DNA of 64,000 nt from Cristatella mucedo (taxonomy: Eukaryota; Bryozoa; Phylactolaemata; Cristatellidae): assembly GCA_009760855.2 (NCBI GenBank), contig WPIO01000065.1:507001-571000 (forward strand). Reading direction: 5' to 3'. Shown one piece after another: positions 35,121 through 46,165 of this stretch. Within the stretch, counting starts at the first letter, position 1. Each line of letters begins with the position of its first letter. The position numbers were made by a program, and so were the translations under genes. The notes under the pieces were generated by a model. It did no database searches. It was not told where the DNA came from and saw nothing but the letters and a program-made list of their open reading frames with translations.

Positions 35121-35689
35121 TCTGAAGGTTTGCATCTGGTTCGAATAAAGACTGAATGCATTGAGGCCAAATGCATTGAACTGTCTGCCGAAAACTAATT
35201 CCACCGCGAACAGGAACGATCTTGAAAATGTTCTGAGCTACCGCTCTGCCTAGTGAGCCACCACTGAGGCTAGTTTCTCCGGGTGCCCAACCCAATGCGT
35301 CCTGGGAAACCCGTCAGTGGCTGAATGTAAGCCACGTGCCTCCGTTTCTAATATCGCTGGACAGTGTCGTAGTTGGAATTTTTTTCTGCCTCGCATCCAC
35401 TCTCGCGATGAATGCAAGCGATGTTACGTTCTCGCGCAGCTCCATCGTCAGAATTATTCTTTTAGTGTATCTGAAGGTCGGAGAGGGAGACGTGAGGAGC
35501 GACACGCTCCTTCTGGGGGCGTGCCTCCTTTCGGGTTTGTTTGAATTAATTAGAAGGAAAATCTATTTAATATTATATAAATATGCAATTAGCTTTTTAA
35601 TAAATATAGTTAATATGCATTTTATTCTTAGTGGGTCGTGCAGATCGCTGTACAGAATATTGCTCACATTTTGGAATGAAAATGTAACG
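35121..35689. other. Unassigned; possible diverged SINE-B head
   Basis: The minus strand at about 35220-35290 reads like a diverged SINE-B head (CACTAGGCAGAGCGGTAGC), but no body or tail was found. The rest is unassigned, with an AT-rich patch at 35545-35640. Confidence 0.25.
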
Positions 35690-36110
35690 TATCTTCGTCA
35701 GTAACTCCACAAAGCCACAAGGACTAAGTGGGTGTTACTCAGGAGCGTCTTCTGGAGCGCACGTAAAGCCTTTTAAAGGCTTTCGGTACGCATGCGGTAG
35801 CGAACAGACTTAATCTCGCGCAGCAAAGAGAAAGTGAGAGCAAATAGCTGAGTCAGGAGGGCAGTCGACGTACAGAGTAGAGCATGGAAGCAGCCGCTCG
35901 GGACGGATGGAAAGGATGCGCCTCAGTTGGCAGCAGAAGAGTAGCTGACGTTGCGTAAGAATTGTGGAAGTGACTTTCACAGTCCACGTCCACCAGAGCA
36001 AAGGCTTCTGTCGCCAACGGGTGAGCGGATAACTAACGTACACTAGACAAACTAGCTGGGACACGGAGAAGAGTAGCCCTAGCCAGCATGGGAATCCCTG
36101 TCCCACAATG
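35690..36110 (-). mobile_element. LINE-B 3' fragment
   Basis: LINE-B end and 3' UTR (GTAACTCCACAAAGCCACAAG, CTTTCGGTACGCATGCGG) followed by RT C-terminal remnants, minus strand. It marks the edge of the GC-rich domain. Confidence 0.7.
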
Positions 36111-36598
36111 GCTACGCAAGTAGCCTAGTTTTTACTGCCGCATGTCTAGAGGAATCGACTCGCGCTATTTGCGGCGCAGCGCGAATCCATCTGTCGCCAG
36201 AACAACAAGTCCGACGCATCGGACTGGCCAGCAGCTGGCCAGTCTGGCTGACGTCTGCTGGAATTTCCTGGCTGGTGAGCGAGCGTGCAGTTTGAATCGC
36301 GCCGCTGGTCGAGCGAGCGTAGAGAGGACGAGGCAGAGCCCAGCTCGCGGCAGACTCGGCGCAGCTCCGCTCGATCGCCAGCTAGATATACGTTCCGCGT
36401 GCGGGCGCGCAGCTGGGACCGCTGGGCGGCGATGGCGTCAGCTGACGACGGCACAGAGCGCGCGGCGAGTGCGATGAGCTCGAGCCGGCCGGCCGCTGCG
36501 CTCACCATTATCGCAGGCTGGCCGTCGAACTAGGCCGCCGAACGGAAGGAAGGAAGACACCTAAGGCTTCGCGGGCTAATGCTCACTGCAGCAGCATC

Positions 36599-36697
36599 AT
36601 GCCGCTCGAGCTTCGAGTGCTGCTGCTGCTGCTGCTGCTGCTGCTAGCTCTCCAGCCTAGCAGCCGCAAAGTCCTTTGGCTTTCAAAGTTACATTGA
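36599..36697 (+). other. Short Leu-rich open frame over a CTG repeat
   Basis: This 32-residue frame starts MPLELRV, then nine leucines (CTG repeat), then ALQPSSRK, so it looks like a signal peptide. No donor or downstream exon could be assigned. The likeliest explanation is a CTG microsatellite read in one frame. Confidence 0.15.
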
Positions 36698-37619
36698 ACG
36701 GAGACATGCGGCACTGCATCGGCGCCGCGATTTTGCTCCTATCATCAGGCGACATTCAGCGGAAGCTGAAAGACTCACGACTCGACCTTGGCGGCGGCGC
36801 GGTCTTGGCGTCACAGTGGCTACAAGCCGGACGCAGCGGCTTAGGCAGCTTTTTTGCGGCCCTAACAGTGCTGGGCCGCAAGCGGAGCGCTTGCTGCGCG
36901 AGTCATTGCCGACGAGCGACGAATATGACGGCGAGGGAGGCCGCGAACGTGCGCGCCGCGAGCCGCTGCTAGCGAGCTGTCGCTCCGGCCCAGGTATGCA
37001 CGCGGCTGTGCCGAGACGGAGTAGCGGAGCGCGGTGGCTACGAGGAGAGCCCGCGCCGTAACGTAACAAGTCCGCGTCCTGAGCGTCGAGTCCCTGTACA
37101 TTTTGCAGCGACGCCGCACGGTTAAAGGCATCCAGTGTCAGCCGCCGCGGCGTGCAATTACGCTCTTGCGGGGCGCCTGGAGCGCCGCTGGACCGAGCGG
37201 CGAAGCGAAGGCACGGCACGGGAAGCACGGCGCGGGAGCGGCTCTCGCAGCCCGCCGAGCGGCCCGCGCGCCGAGAGCGGCTCGTCGAGCTCGACCGGCA
37301 TAGACGGCATAGATTTCGCACGAGCGCTATGCCGCCTGGCCGCAGAGCGCGCCCCAAGTGGCCACTGCAATTTAGAAGCCGCGAACGGTAAACCTCGGCA
37401 ACGCTAGTCTGCGCCTACCAGCAGCAGCAGCAGCAGCGCGCCGCCACCGCCGCCGCCGCCGCCGCCACCGCCTTTGCACGGCGACGGCGAGAGCGTCGCT
37501 CGGAGGCCGGGCGAGCCGGCTCAGGGTGACCATCTCGCTGCGACGGCGGCCCCGTCGCCGCCGTCGCGTGCCCAGTGTCCGTCCGCATCCGATGAAAAAT
37601 GCGCCGGCGGCTTTGTCGC

Positions 37620-37793
37620 GATGGCACACTAGGTAGGGTGGTTGCTTTCACGACCTCGGGACCGAGGTCGTGGGTTCGATTCCTGCAGTGGGCGATTCTT
37701 TATCGCCACTGCAAGCGGTGGTGATAGCCGTAAAGGCTCTTCTGTCGCTATATAAAAAGAGGCTGTTTAATCAGCTAGGATTTATTTATTTAT
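37620..37793 (+). mobile_element. SINE-B copy, nearly complete
   Basis: A tRNA-like head (GATGGCACACTAGGTAGGG) and a perfect B box GGTTCGATTCC (37673-37683), preceded by a CACGACCTCGG/CCGAGGTCGTG stem. Then the conserved body AGCCGTAAAGGCTCTTCTG and a tail GAGGCTGTTTAATCAGCTAG ending in ATTT repeats. It is very similar to 27392-27598. Confidence 0.88.
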
Positions 37794-39674
37794 TCGCCAG
37801 CGAGCGTCGAGCTGGCCTCGGCGAAGCGTTGCGCGCCGTCGGCGAGCATTGATCCGCCGCCGCCGCAGAGCAGTAGCCTACTGTCACCGTGTCGCGGCCG
37901 CGCGCTCCGCACTTGGAAGTCGAGCCTCCCTCCATGTGCGCTCGTCGGGTTGGCATCGAGCGCGTCGAGGCCGGGCCTCGATCTTGGCAAAACGGAAACG
38001 AGCTCGAGTCGGACGAATAGCTACAGTGCAGCTCCGGAGAGCACTTATTGGACGGGTGGAGGTTGATTGAGCGCCTGGCAAGCGCTCGCCGTCGAGCGCC
38101 GTCCGACCTATTCACTCGCCGCCGCTCCGCCCAACGACGCCGGAAGCGCGGCGGATGCGCTCCCCGTTTGGCCGCCGAGCGGGCCCCGCTCGCGCGCCTC
38201 TCGGCTGCTACGCTTCGCTTTAGCTCGCCTCGCCTCGCCGCGTTCTTCGAGGAGCCACTCGTTCATTTGGTCGCGCGCGCACGCGCGCGCGTCGAGCATA
38301 CGGCGGTGCAGGCGTCGTCGTCGTCATTTTTCCTAGAGCCTCTGCGCGCCCACTCCGCGCCGCCAGCGCCATCGCTGTCCCGCTCAGCGCGAGCGCAGCT
38401 CACACATCGCAGGAATCGATGTGACGAGCAATCGATGAGCAGCAGCTTACCGCCGGACACTTTCGCAGCGACCAATAAGCCAACTCTGCTGTTAGATTGC
38501 GTCACGCGGCGGTAAAGGTTGATTCGTATAGCGGTTGCGGTTCGTCCTTTAGTAATTGTCCTTTTGAATTCGCGTTGGCGCAAGATTGCTCGTCGCTGAG
38601 GCCGAGGCGGTTGTCGTGCATGCGGACGCACAGGAGGCGGTGCTAAGATGAGCAGCGAGCGGCTGCACGGCACGGCACGGCACGGCAACCTCGGGTTTCG
38701 TGCGCAGCGTCGGCAAAGCGGCCCCGGCGGTGTTCTGTCGCATCGGCAGATAATCGCTGACCGGCAGCGCGGCGGAGGCGCCGATTTCTCAAAAGTAACA
38801 ATAGCAACAACAAAGCGCGGCCGTATGCGATTGTCGCTGCTCACCGTCGCTACGGCGTTCCGGCGTCGTGAGCGGGCTCCGCTGCGACTCCACGGAGGAC
38901 CCGTGGCGGCGGCGCGCTCCACCTCAACGCTGGCGGCTTCTTCAGTTGAATCGAGCATCGCAGCGTAGCAGCGCGTGTAAGCGTCGCGGCGAGACCCCAG
39001 TTAAGCCGGACAGCCGTACACCTTACCTGAGGCGAGTCGTCTACTGCTTTTCTAGTGCGACAGTCGAGACGCAGGAAGCGCCTTACGCGTGCGCGCCGCG
39101 TCGCTTCCGCGAGGAGATGAGCAGACGCGGCATGTGCTGGCGAGTTGGCGCGCAGCTCTAGGCGTCATCGTGCGCGCGCGCGCTCACAGAGGTGCGAGCG
39201 ACGTCTTAGATTCCCTCTTGGCGGCGGCGCGCTGACTGCCGGCGTTCTCCTAACTAAACGATCGGGAAACTTTGACATCCGGTTTGACGGGGCGTTAGTG
39301 AGGGATGTTAGTGACTTTCGGCTTTTTCCGGCGTTTCCTGCTGTCTCGACATGCATACTTCCCTTGGTGCTTGCCCGCAGGCTATCGACGGTGGGCTGCG
39401 GTGGGTGCGCACTCGCCGCTGTCACGAGGGGACCGGCGCCAAATGCAACGTCCGCGTCGCCGCGGCCGTTACGTTACTGCCGCGCGGTGCAGCGCTGGCG
39501 TGCCGCTCCGCGCCGTCGGCGAGCGGCGCTCGCAGCCACCAACCCGACGCTTGACGCGGCAGAGGCCTGAGCTGCCTGACGGGAAAGGATGGGACGCTTA
39601 GCGCCCGTCTCGAGAGGACACGAGAGCGCGCGCGCGCACGCTCGAGCGCTAGCAAAGGCTGGCTTGCCGCTGAG

Positions 39675-39838
39675 TCGCAGCCCAGAGGACGGCGCTCGTA
39701 TCCCGGGTCGCGGGTTCGATTCCCGCAGCCGGAAGCGCTTACGGACCGATGCGAGCTGCGTGACGGCGCCCGTAAGGCTCTTCGGCCGCTCTGCGTCCTG
39801 GAGGCTGTTGAGCAATCAGCTAATCTCTTTATTCAAGG
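39675..39838 (+). mobile_element. SINE-B copy, diverged and GC-enriched
   Basis: A canonical B box GGTTCGATTCC (39713-39723) sits within GCGGGTTCGATTCCCGCA. The body CCCGTAAGGCTCTTCGGCCGC and tail GAGGCTGTTGAGCAATCAGC follow. Differences from the other copies are mostly to G or C, matching the local composition. Confidence 0.75.
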
Positions 39839-41345
39839 GCAAGTGTCTCGTCACGATGTGATTGCGCGCGATTACGCGCGCTGGCGTCAGAAGAGACAGC
39901 GCGAATGAACAGTACTCGAGGGAGACGCGAGAGCCGATCCGGAGGCGGTCGAGCGCATCGCAGCCGCAGCGTGTGCGCGTCGCCTGGCTGAGGGTAGTAG
40001 TCCTTTCGCGAGGCCGTCGCGGTCGCGAACCTTTTTAATATTTTATCGCGACCAGCGCCGCGGCTCACCAAACCAGTAGCCCTGGTCGAACGAGTGCACT
40101 GAGTCAGCGGCGTGGCTGGCCGCAAGCCAGCCTCGAGATCGCGAGCGGCGGCTGAGGTGACGTCGCTTTTTAAAGAGAAGCTACGCGAGCCGAAAAGTGA
40201 GAGGACTGTGTGGCGGCGGCGGCGGCGGCGGTGAGGAGGCGCATAACGCGTAGCGTGACGAAAAGACGCCGCAAGTGGAGGAAATCCGCTGAGATGCGCC
40301 GTAAACTCGGCTGAGCGAGAGAGTCAGACGCGCTTGCTCGCCCGCAGTTGACGGCAACTAAGGCGCTGCTGGGCGGAAGAACCGTGCCAGGCGGCGAAAT
40401 CGTTAGAGCGTCGCGTTAGGCGCTGTGGCGCCTCATCGCGAGGGATCGCGAGAGAGGGATCGCGCGCTCGGGCAGTCGGGCCGCGCCCGGGGCAGGTCGG
40501 CGCGAGGCCGACCGAGGCGTTCGCACCGACGCTCTGCACGAGGTGCCGCTAGAGGTTGGCCTTCGGGCGAGTCAGAAGAACGAGCGACGTCAGCTGCTCG
40601 GCAGCACCGCCGCGACGTGTGCGGTCTCGCTTCGCCATCGGCCCGGCGTCGCGATTATTCGGAGGCCGATGAGGGATCTCGTCCTGTGCCTTGAGACGGA
40701 GCTCGGCTTCTGGGTCTCAGCACAAGGCGGGGCTGGTCTCGCGCTCGCTTGCCCGCTGCACTTGCCGCGAACTGGCCGCTCAGCCGCGTCGGCTACTAAA
40801 TGATAAATATGCCTGGGGAGTCTGCAGAGGCTGCGGAATTGACCTTCTTCCTGTAACCGGATCTTCGTCGCGGCCGCACTCGCAGTCTATCGCGAGACGC
40901 CGGGGACCGCTATGGACGCCAAGGGCACGTAAGATTCGAGCGAATGGCCGCGATGCTTCCACAGGCGCAATCTCGCTCGCCCGCGTTCCCGCGCGTCAGT
41001 CCTAATCACCTCGGCATCTTCGTTCGCCCTCGGCCTGTCGAACTGCACATGCTGCGCTTCGGGGCTTCTCGTGTCGGGACACTCGCAACTGGATTGGCTA
41101 GCGAAGCGAGACGCACGGAGGCGGGCGAATCAAACAGATCGGCAGGTAGCATGCTGCTGCATTGAGAGCAGCTTGGAGTCTTCGCTTATACACGAGGCCG
41201 TTCGTCGGTCATCCGCCGGCACCAACGAACGCCGGTGCATCGCCACCCCACCTTCGCCGCCGCCTCCGCGGCCACCACCTCCTCCTCCTCCTCCGCCGCC
41301 GCCGCCGCTGCCGCCGTTAGGGACCGCGCGGGCGGCAGGCGCGCG

Positions 41346-41399
41346 GTCCTGGATGAGCACCCGCCAGCGCGCCCGCCTTGGCGGGTGCTCATCCAGGAC
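41346..41399. repeat. Perfect 21-bp inverted repeat with a 12-base loop
   Basis: The left arm 41346-41366 (starts GTCCTGGATGAG, ends CCGCCA) and the right arm 41379-41399 are exact reverse complements, separated by GCGCGCCCGCCT. It can form a long hairpin in DNA or RNA. It lies about 0.9 kb upstream of the KCTD start codon. Confidence 0.95.
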
Positions 41400-42061
41400 G
41401 GGTTCCTGACGGCATCGCGTCGCGCATCGAGCGCCGCTGTCACACCGGTTTCCACGGATCACGAGAGCCAGCTCTCCTTCGCTGGAGGGGTGCTTCTCCG
41501 CTCCGTCGATGCCGAGCCAGCTCCGCGGAGACGACGACGACGGCTTCGCACCCGCCGAAGTCGGATCGCGCATTCGCCGCGGGCCCGCGTTACCCTGGGG
41601 TGGTCAGCATATTGGGATATTGACCTTATTGGTTCTTATTGACGAAGAACAAATAAGGTGCGCGTCCACAGTCGATTATCGCTTTCTCGACGCAGGAAAT
41701 GACTCGATGGGAGCATGACGTCTGCTTATCCTAGGAAAATGCCGACCCAGAGAGGCCGGGCGAGCGGCGGCGGCGGCGATCTGCGAGCGCCAATCAGAAT
41801 GCGCGCTCCACTCGCCCGGCTCCGCACCGTCGGCATCTCTCCGTAGGTGGGCTATCGAGCGCGGGGCTGCGCGCGGAGAGCGGCACGCGCGCGCGCGAGC
41901 TGCTCTCGAGCGCCGGCATTAGCGCCGAGCCACGGGCGACTGATGACGGCCCTCGTCGCGCTGTTCAGCACGCCGGGCCGCCGCGGAGCTATTGATCGGC
42001 GCCGACAATCTGCATTCACGAAGAAACTATTTAATTTATTCCAACGACGTACCGGCCTCCA

Positions 42062-42089
42062 CCATTGGCCGGTCAACCCATAAAAAGCA
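42062..42089 (+). promoter_or_regulatory. Possible KCTD core promoter (CCAAT-like and TATA-like)
   Basis: CCATTGG (an inverted CCAAT box, 42062-42068) is followed by CATAAAAAGC (42080-42089), a TATA-like motif, about 50 bases before a (GA)n tract and about 225 bases before the start codon. Confidence 0.3.
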
Positions 42090-42139
42090 ATCCTCCCGCG
42101 AGTAATTGCATTAGGGAGTCTCGGTTGCAACGGTCTGGG

Positions 42140-42140
<1 letters not shown>

Positions 42141-42200
<60 letters not shown>
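42141..42200. repeat. (GA)30 microsatellite, probably in the KCTD 5' UTR
   Basis: Uninterrupted GA run of 60 bases ending 111 bases before the KCTD ATG. Confidence 0.95.
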
Positions 42201-42202
<2 letters not shown>

Positions 42203-42311
42203 CCAGGGAGACCTGCAGTGGGTGCGAGAGAGACCGACGCAGAGCGAGCGAGGGGAGAGAAAGAGGGAGAGAGGAGGAGAGAGGGTGGTGCACGAACGTC
42301 CAACGAAGGCC

Positions 42312-42566
42312 ATGTTCCCTGAAGTGATCGACTTGAACGTGGGTGGCGTCTTTTACACGACGTCGCTGACGACGCTAACTAAAATATCAGGGAGTTATTT
42401 TGCCGACCTGTTCGCGAACCATCTTCGAGCGCCCACCAAGGACGCGCACGGCCGCTACTTCATAGATCGCGACGGCGTGCTCTTTCGCTACGTGCTCGAG
42501 TACCTGAGGAGCGGAGAGATACAGCTGCCCGAGAACTTCCAGGAGACCGAGCGCCTCCGGCACGAG
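42312..42566 (+). CDS. KCTD8/12/16: KCTD exon 1 (BTB domain)
   Basis: Eighty-five codons, from the start codon to 'FQETERLRHE' just before a GTATGG donor. It covers most of the BTB fold and ends where the last BTB helices continue in exon 2. Confidence 0.9.
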
Positions 42567-42971
42567 GTATGGGCGCCACTCGGCGCCGCCAGAGCGCGCC
42601 GTGGCGCGGGCGCCGCCAGAGCGAACGGTCCGCTGCTGGGCTCTCGCCCCGACGGCGCCCGACGGCTCGATCCACGCTCGAGCCTCGGCCCCGCCACAGC
42701 GGGCTCCGCGATCCGCGTTCGCTCCGCACCCGCACGCGTGCCAACAGATCCATTCACGCTGGGCTGCCGAGCCGTTTTTGGGCACAGTCAGTCTTCACGC
42801 ACGGTCGTCATCGGCCCGATTCGCGAGATACGAGCATCAAGCTGCATAGTCGACGGCACGACGCCCTGTCTCTCGACGGGCTTGACCGGGTCGGGCTCTC
42901 TCTCTCTCTTTCTCTCCATCTCCCTCTCTTATCTCTCTCTTCCTCTTTAAATCTCTTTCTTTTTACCTCTC

Positions 42972-43058
<87 letters not shown>

Positions 43059-43748
43059 CTATTTATACTCTCTGTCTATAATCACCTGCCAATATTATAT
43101 CTCTCCTATTCTCGCGCTCGCTCTCATTGTCATTTGCTCGTCCGTCGTTCGTTGCAGGCCCGCTTCTACAGGCTCGGCGACGTGCTCGCCGAGCCGTCGC
43201 CGCTCGCCGAGCGGCGCAATGGCAACGCGCTGGCCAAGATTGGTGAGAACAGCGGCGGCACCGCATTGCCGCCCTTGCCGGCGGCCCAGACGCCGTGCGG
43301 CGGCAGCGGCCACGGCCGGCCGGGCGACGGCTTTAGGGGTGTCATAACGATCGGCTACAGGGGCACGTTCGCGTTCGGCCGCGAGGGCACAGCCGAGGTG
43401 AAGTTCCGCAAGCTCACGCGCATACTTGTCTGCGGACGGGTGTCGCTCTGCCGCGAGGTGTTCGGCGAGACGCTGAACGAGTCGCGAGACCCCGACCGCG
43501 GCTCCGAGGACCGCTACACGGCGCGCTTCTTCCTGAAGCACAGCTACCTCGAGCACGCATTCGACATGCTGCTGGACCGCGGCTTCCGGCTTGCCGGCTG
43601 CTGCGGCACGGGCACCAGCTCCGCCGGAAGCGGTCTGTCCGAGACGGGCGTGCTGCCGCAGCAGAAGGCCGTCGCCGCGGCTGACAGCGAGGAGGGCAGG
43701 TGGAACCACTACAACGAGTTCGTGTGGCAGAGGCTGTCCTCTGCGTGA
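42312..43748 (+). CDS. KCTD8/12/16: KCTD8/12/16-type BTB protein (whole gene, two exons)
   Basis: Exons 42312-42566 and 43158-43748, joined in phase 0 across a GT-AG intron, encode 281 residues. Residues 2 to about 105 are a BTB/T1 tetramerisation domain ('FPEVIDLNVGG', 'YFIDRDGVLFRYVLEYLRSG', 'RFYRLGDVL'). About 143-281 form the H1 domain, with the diagnostic 'VFGETLNESRDPDR' (about 186-199) and 'ITIGYRGTFAFGR'. In vertebrates KCTD8, 12 and 16 bind the GABA-B2 receptor C terminus through the BTB domain and shape G-protein signalling through H1. The BTB part here also resembles KCTD6, so orthology within the family is unsettled. The ATG at 42312 is the first in frame and has G at -3. No C-terminal extension like that of KCTD8/16 is present. 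Confidence 0.9.
42974..43051. repeat. (CT)n tract in the KCTD intron
   Basis: An uninterrupted CT run of about 78 bases, preceded by interrupted CT-rich sequence from about 42895. It is the reverse complement of the (GA)30 tract upstream of exon 1. Confidence 0.95.
43158..43748 (+). CDS. KCTD8/12/16: KCTD exon 2 (BTB end, linker and H1 domain)
   Basis: It starts after GTTGCAG with 'ARFYRLGDVLAEPSPLAERR'. A Gly/Pro-rich linker follows, then the H1 domain, ending at TGA with 'NHYNEFVWQRLSSA'. A small-residue insert ('TGTSSAGSGLS' onward) lies late in H1. GC content is very high. Confidence 0.92.
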   Translation, partial: ARFYRLGDVLAEPSPLAERRNGNALAKIGENSGGTALPPLPAAQTPCGGSGHGRPGDGFRGVITIGYRGTFAFGREGTAEVKFRKLTRILVCGRVSLCREVFGETLNESRDPDRGSEDRYTARFFLKHSYLEHAFDMLLDRGFRLAGCCGTGTSSAGSGLSETGVLPQQKAVAAADSEEGRWNHYNEFVWQRLSSA

Positions 43749-44264
43749 TGGGGGCGCGCGGCGCCCACAGGGTGCTGCTCGGAGCGAGAGGCCGCGCCGA
43801 TGCTCGCCCCGCCCCTCCCCCGAATGACCGGGCCTGGCGGCGACTTTACGGAGGCGGCACGACGTCGGAGCTGACAGTGGCGCAGGCCGGCCAGGCCACA
43901 CCGTCCGCCACGCGCGCACGAGCCTTACGCGGCGCTTGGTTTCCGTCCTCGTCGCTTTAACCAGCGCGCACTCATGCACCCGGCCGCCACTCCACGGCGC
44001 CAAGACGGAGACGGCGATGGCAGAACAGTCGAGCGTGCCCATGAGCGGCCACCCGCAGCTCGCTAGACGACACGGCTCGACAGCACGCTGCCAGGCGGCT
44101 CGACAGCGCGCCGGCTCGACGGTACGCCGGTCAGCGAATCGGAAGACAACCGGCTCGCTCCGCCGTCAGTCGCACCGCCGTCCGGGGGGGCGGTCATTCG
44201 TCGAGGGCGCTCGGTTCAGGCAGCGGGTGCGCCTTGAAGTCGTTTCTTGCTCGTCTCGTTCGCA

Positions 44265-44265
<1 letters not shown>
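43749..44265. other. KCTD 3' flank, GC-rich
   Basis: Probable 3' UTR and flank. I saw no AATAAA hexamer within the first kilobase, so the transcript end is unknown. Confidence 0.35.

Positions 44266-44350
<85 letters not shown>
44266..44350. repeat. (CCG)28 trinucleotide repeat
   Basis: An uninterrupted run of CCG/GCC of about 85 bases, about 520 bases after the KCTD stop codon. Confidence 0.95.
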
Positions 44351-44354
<4 letters not shown>

Positions 44355-44580
44355 ATTAGGCGCCGCAGCCGGCGGCTGCGACTGCGGAAGACGGTCGGTG
44401 GATGCTCATCCGCGGCGGCGGCGCCGTCTGCGGCTCACGCGCGCTCGCGCCGCCCGCCGGCTGATCGAGCGAGCGGCGCGGCTTCGAGTCCGCGGGTGCG
44501 CAGGGCGAGCCACGCGTGACGGAAATACATTTGATCGCCACTCTAGCCGTTCCAGCCGACGACGGGGCACACGCCGAAGC

Positions 44581-44610
44581 GCTCTCTCTCTCTCTCTCGC
44601 TCTCTCTCTT

Positions 44611-44701
<91 letters not shown>
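44581..44701. repeat. (CT)n microsatellite
   Basis: A nearly continuous CT run of 120 bases with a few interruptions at its left end; pure from about 44625. Confidence 0.95.
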
Positions 44702-44705
<4 letters not shown>

Positions 44706-46130
44706 TACGCTCGCGCTCCTCCGACAAGCCGTCGCACAGCCGCGGCGGCTGCTCGCGAGCGCCCGCGGCGCGCCATCTCAAAGGCTCGAGCCATCTGCTG
44801 CTCACTCCAGCCGGCGGCGGTGCCGACTCGGCTCGACGGGCACCGTGCCGACTCGGCTCGGTGCGGCCTCGACCGGCCGCGGCTCCGCATGCCCGCGCGA
44901 GGTAGCGACGAGCTCGCACTCGCTCGCCCCCTCCCCCTTCCCTCTCCTGTTGCTCCTCTCGGGCTGGGGCCGACGTGCCTGCGGCGGCTGCGAGACGCGA
45001 GCGCCGCTTGTTACCGCGCTGCCGCTGCCGCTGCGGATCGGCGGCTGTGGTCCCGCCCGAAGCGTCACGCTAAAGACTGACGCTAAAAGTCGCCGAGCGA
45101 GGGGCGGCCACCATTCGGAGAGCACCGCCGACGCCGCTCTCTGACGGGGGTCTCCGGCGGCTCGTTGCCGGCCGGCCTGCCGGGTTACGAGGCGAGGTCA
45201 GAACGGTCAGTCCCGCGGCGGCCGGCGTCCGAAGAGCGAGCGCTCTTGCCGCGCGCCGCTTACGTGAAGGTTATTTTGGGCCTGCGTTCAACGGGAAGCT
45301 CGACGCGCCAGCGAAAAGGCGAAGCAGCCAATGAACGCGCCGGATATTCCCGCAGGACGCACACGAGCCGCTCGCGCGCGTCGGGATTCTTAGACCTGGG
45401 CGTGCGACTCCGGGGTCGGGTTATGGGTCACCCATCGCTACGGCAGCTGCAGCCGCCGTGCAGCAGCGTCGGAGTACAGTCTGCTGTAGCGACTGCTCGG
45501 CCCCGACGCGTACACTCCAGATAGTAGTGGCAGAGCGCTGCAGTTCAAACGTCTCCAGTCGCAGACTAGTCCGACAGACAAGCCTCGCTGCAGCGGCAGC
45601 GTCGTCGAGGGCGGCCGCCGCGCGCTCAAAGTACTGATCAATTCTAGCGCTGGACACTCTGGACGAACGACTCATTAACGCGGTGGTTTGCCGCCATTCG
45701 TCCGGGATCGATGACTACATTTTGAATAGGATACTTTGCACTATGGCTGCTAATGCAAGATATGCGACGTGGAAGCGCTCGGCCAACGCTCGCAGGCAGG
45801 GAGAGGGGCGGCGGCGGCGGTGGCGGCGGCGGGGGGGGGGGGCTAGAAGGCTAAAGCTCTCGCGTGGGTCCGGCTGAAAGGAAGGGGTCTGTGGCTGCAC
45901 CGCCAGCCGAAGTAGCCGCCGCTCAAACCGTCGACTATGACGAGAACGACTCCTTTCGCGAACCTCCATGGAAATCCGCGAGCTCTTGCGGCTGGCTCGC
46001 CAGCCCGCCGCCGGCTGCCGGCAAGCGGCCTCAAAGAGCGAAGATTTTAAGAGCAGAAGCTTGCCGCCAGAACCTTGAGCGCGCTGCGGCGCGCCTTCCT
46101 TCGGCGAGCGCTCTTCAAAGCGTCGCGAAG

Positions 46131-46165
46131 AGCAGCTGCCGCCGCAACCGCTGGCGGCAGCTGCT
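46131..46165. repeat. Perfect 13-bp inverted repeat
   Basis: AGCAGCTGCCGCC and GGCGGCAGCTGCT flank the 9-base loop GCAACCGCT. Confidence 0.9.

Larger units (their letters stand above)
36111..42061. other. GC- and CpG-rich domain upstream of KCTD; no further gene recognised
   Basis: Base composition jumps at about 36.14 kb to very high GC with dense CpG. Stop-free frames become long on both strands, so open frames here carry little weight. I found no conserved coding block apart from two SINE-B copies. It may be a large CpG island, or regulatory and 5' sequence of KCTD. Confidence 0.5.

Noticed and set aside
36599..36697. Signal-peptide-like mini gene
   Set aside because: The leucine run comes from a CTG microsatellite and no continuation exon was found; kept only as a low-confidence feature.
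39700..39735. Possible tRNA gene (perfect B box in GCGGGTTCGATTCCCGCA)
   Set aside because: The sequence continues into the SINE-B body and tail, so it is a SINE head rather than a free tRNA gene; no full cloverleaf was apparent.
43095..44042. 315-codon open frame on the minus strand
   Set aside because: It is the antisense shadow of KCTD exon 2, whose plus-strand frame has clear BTB/H1 homology; high GC removes stops on both strands.
43936..45144. 402-codon plus-strand open frame
   Set aside because: It runs through the (CCG)28 and (CT)n tracts, giving poly-Arg and Ser/Leu runs; no domain is visible.
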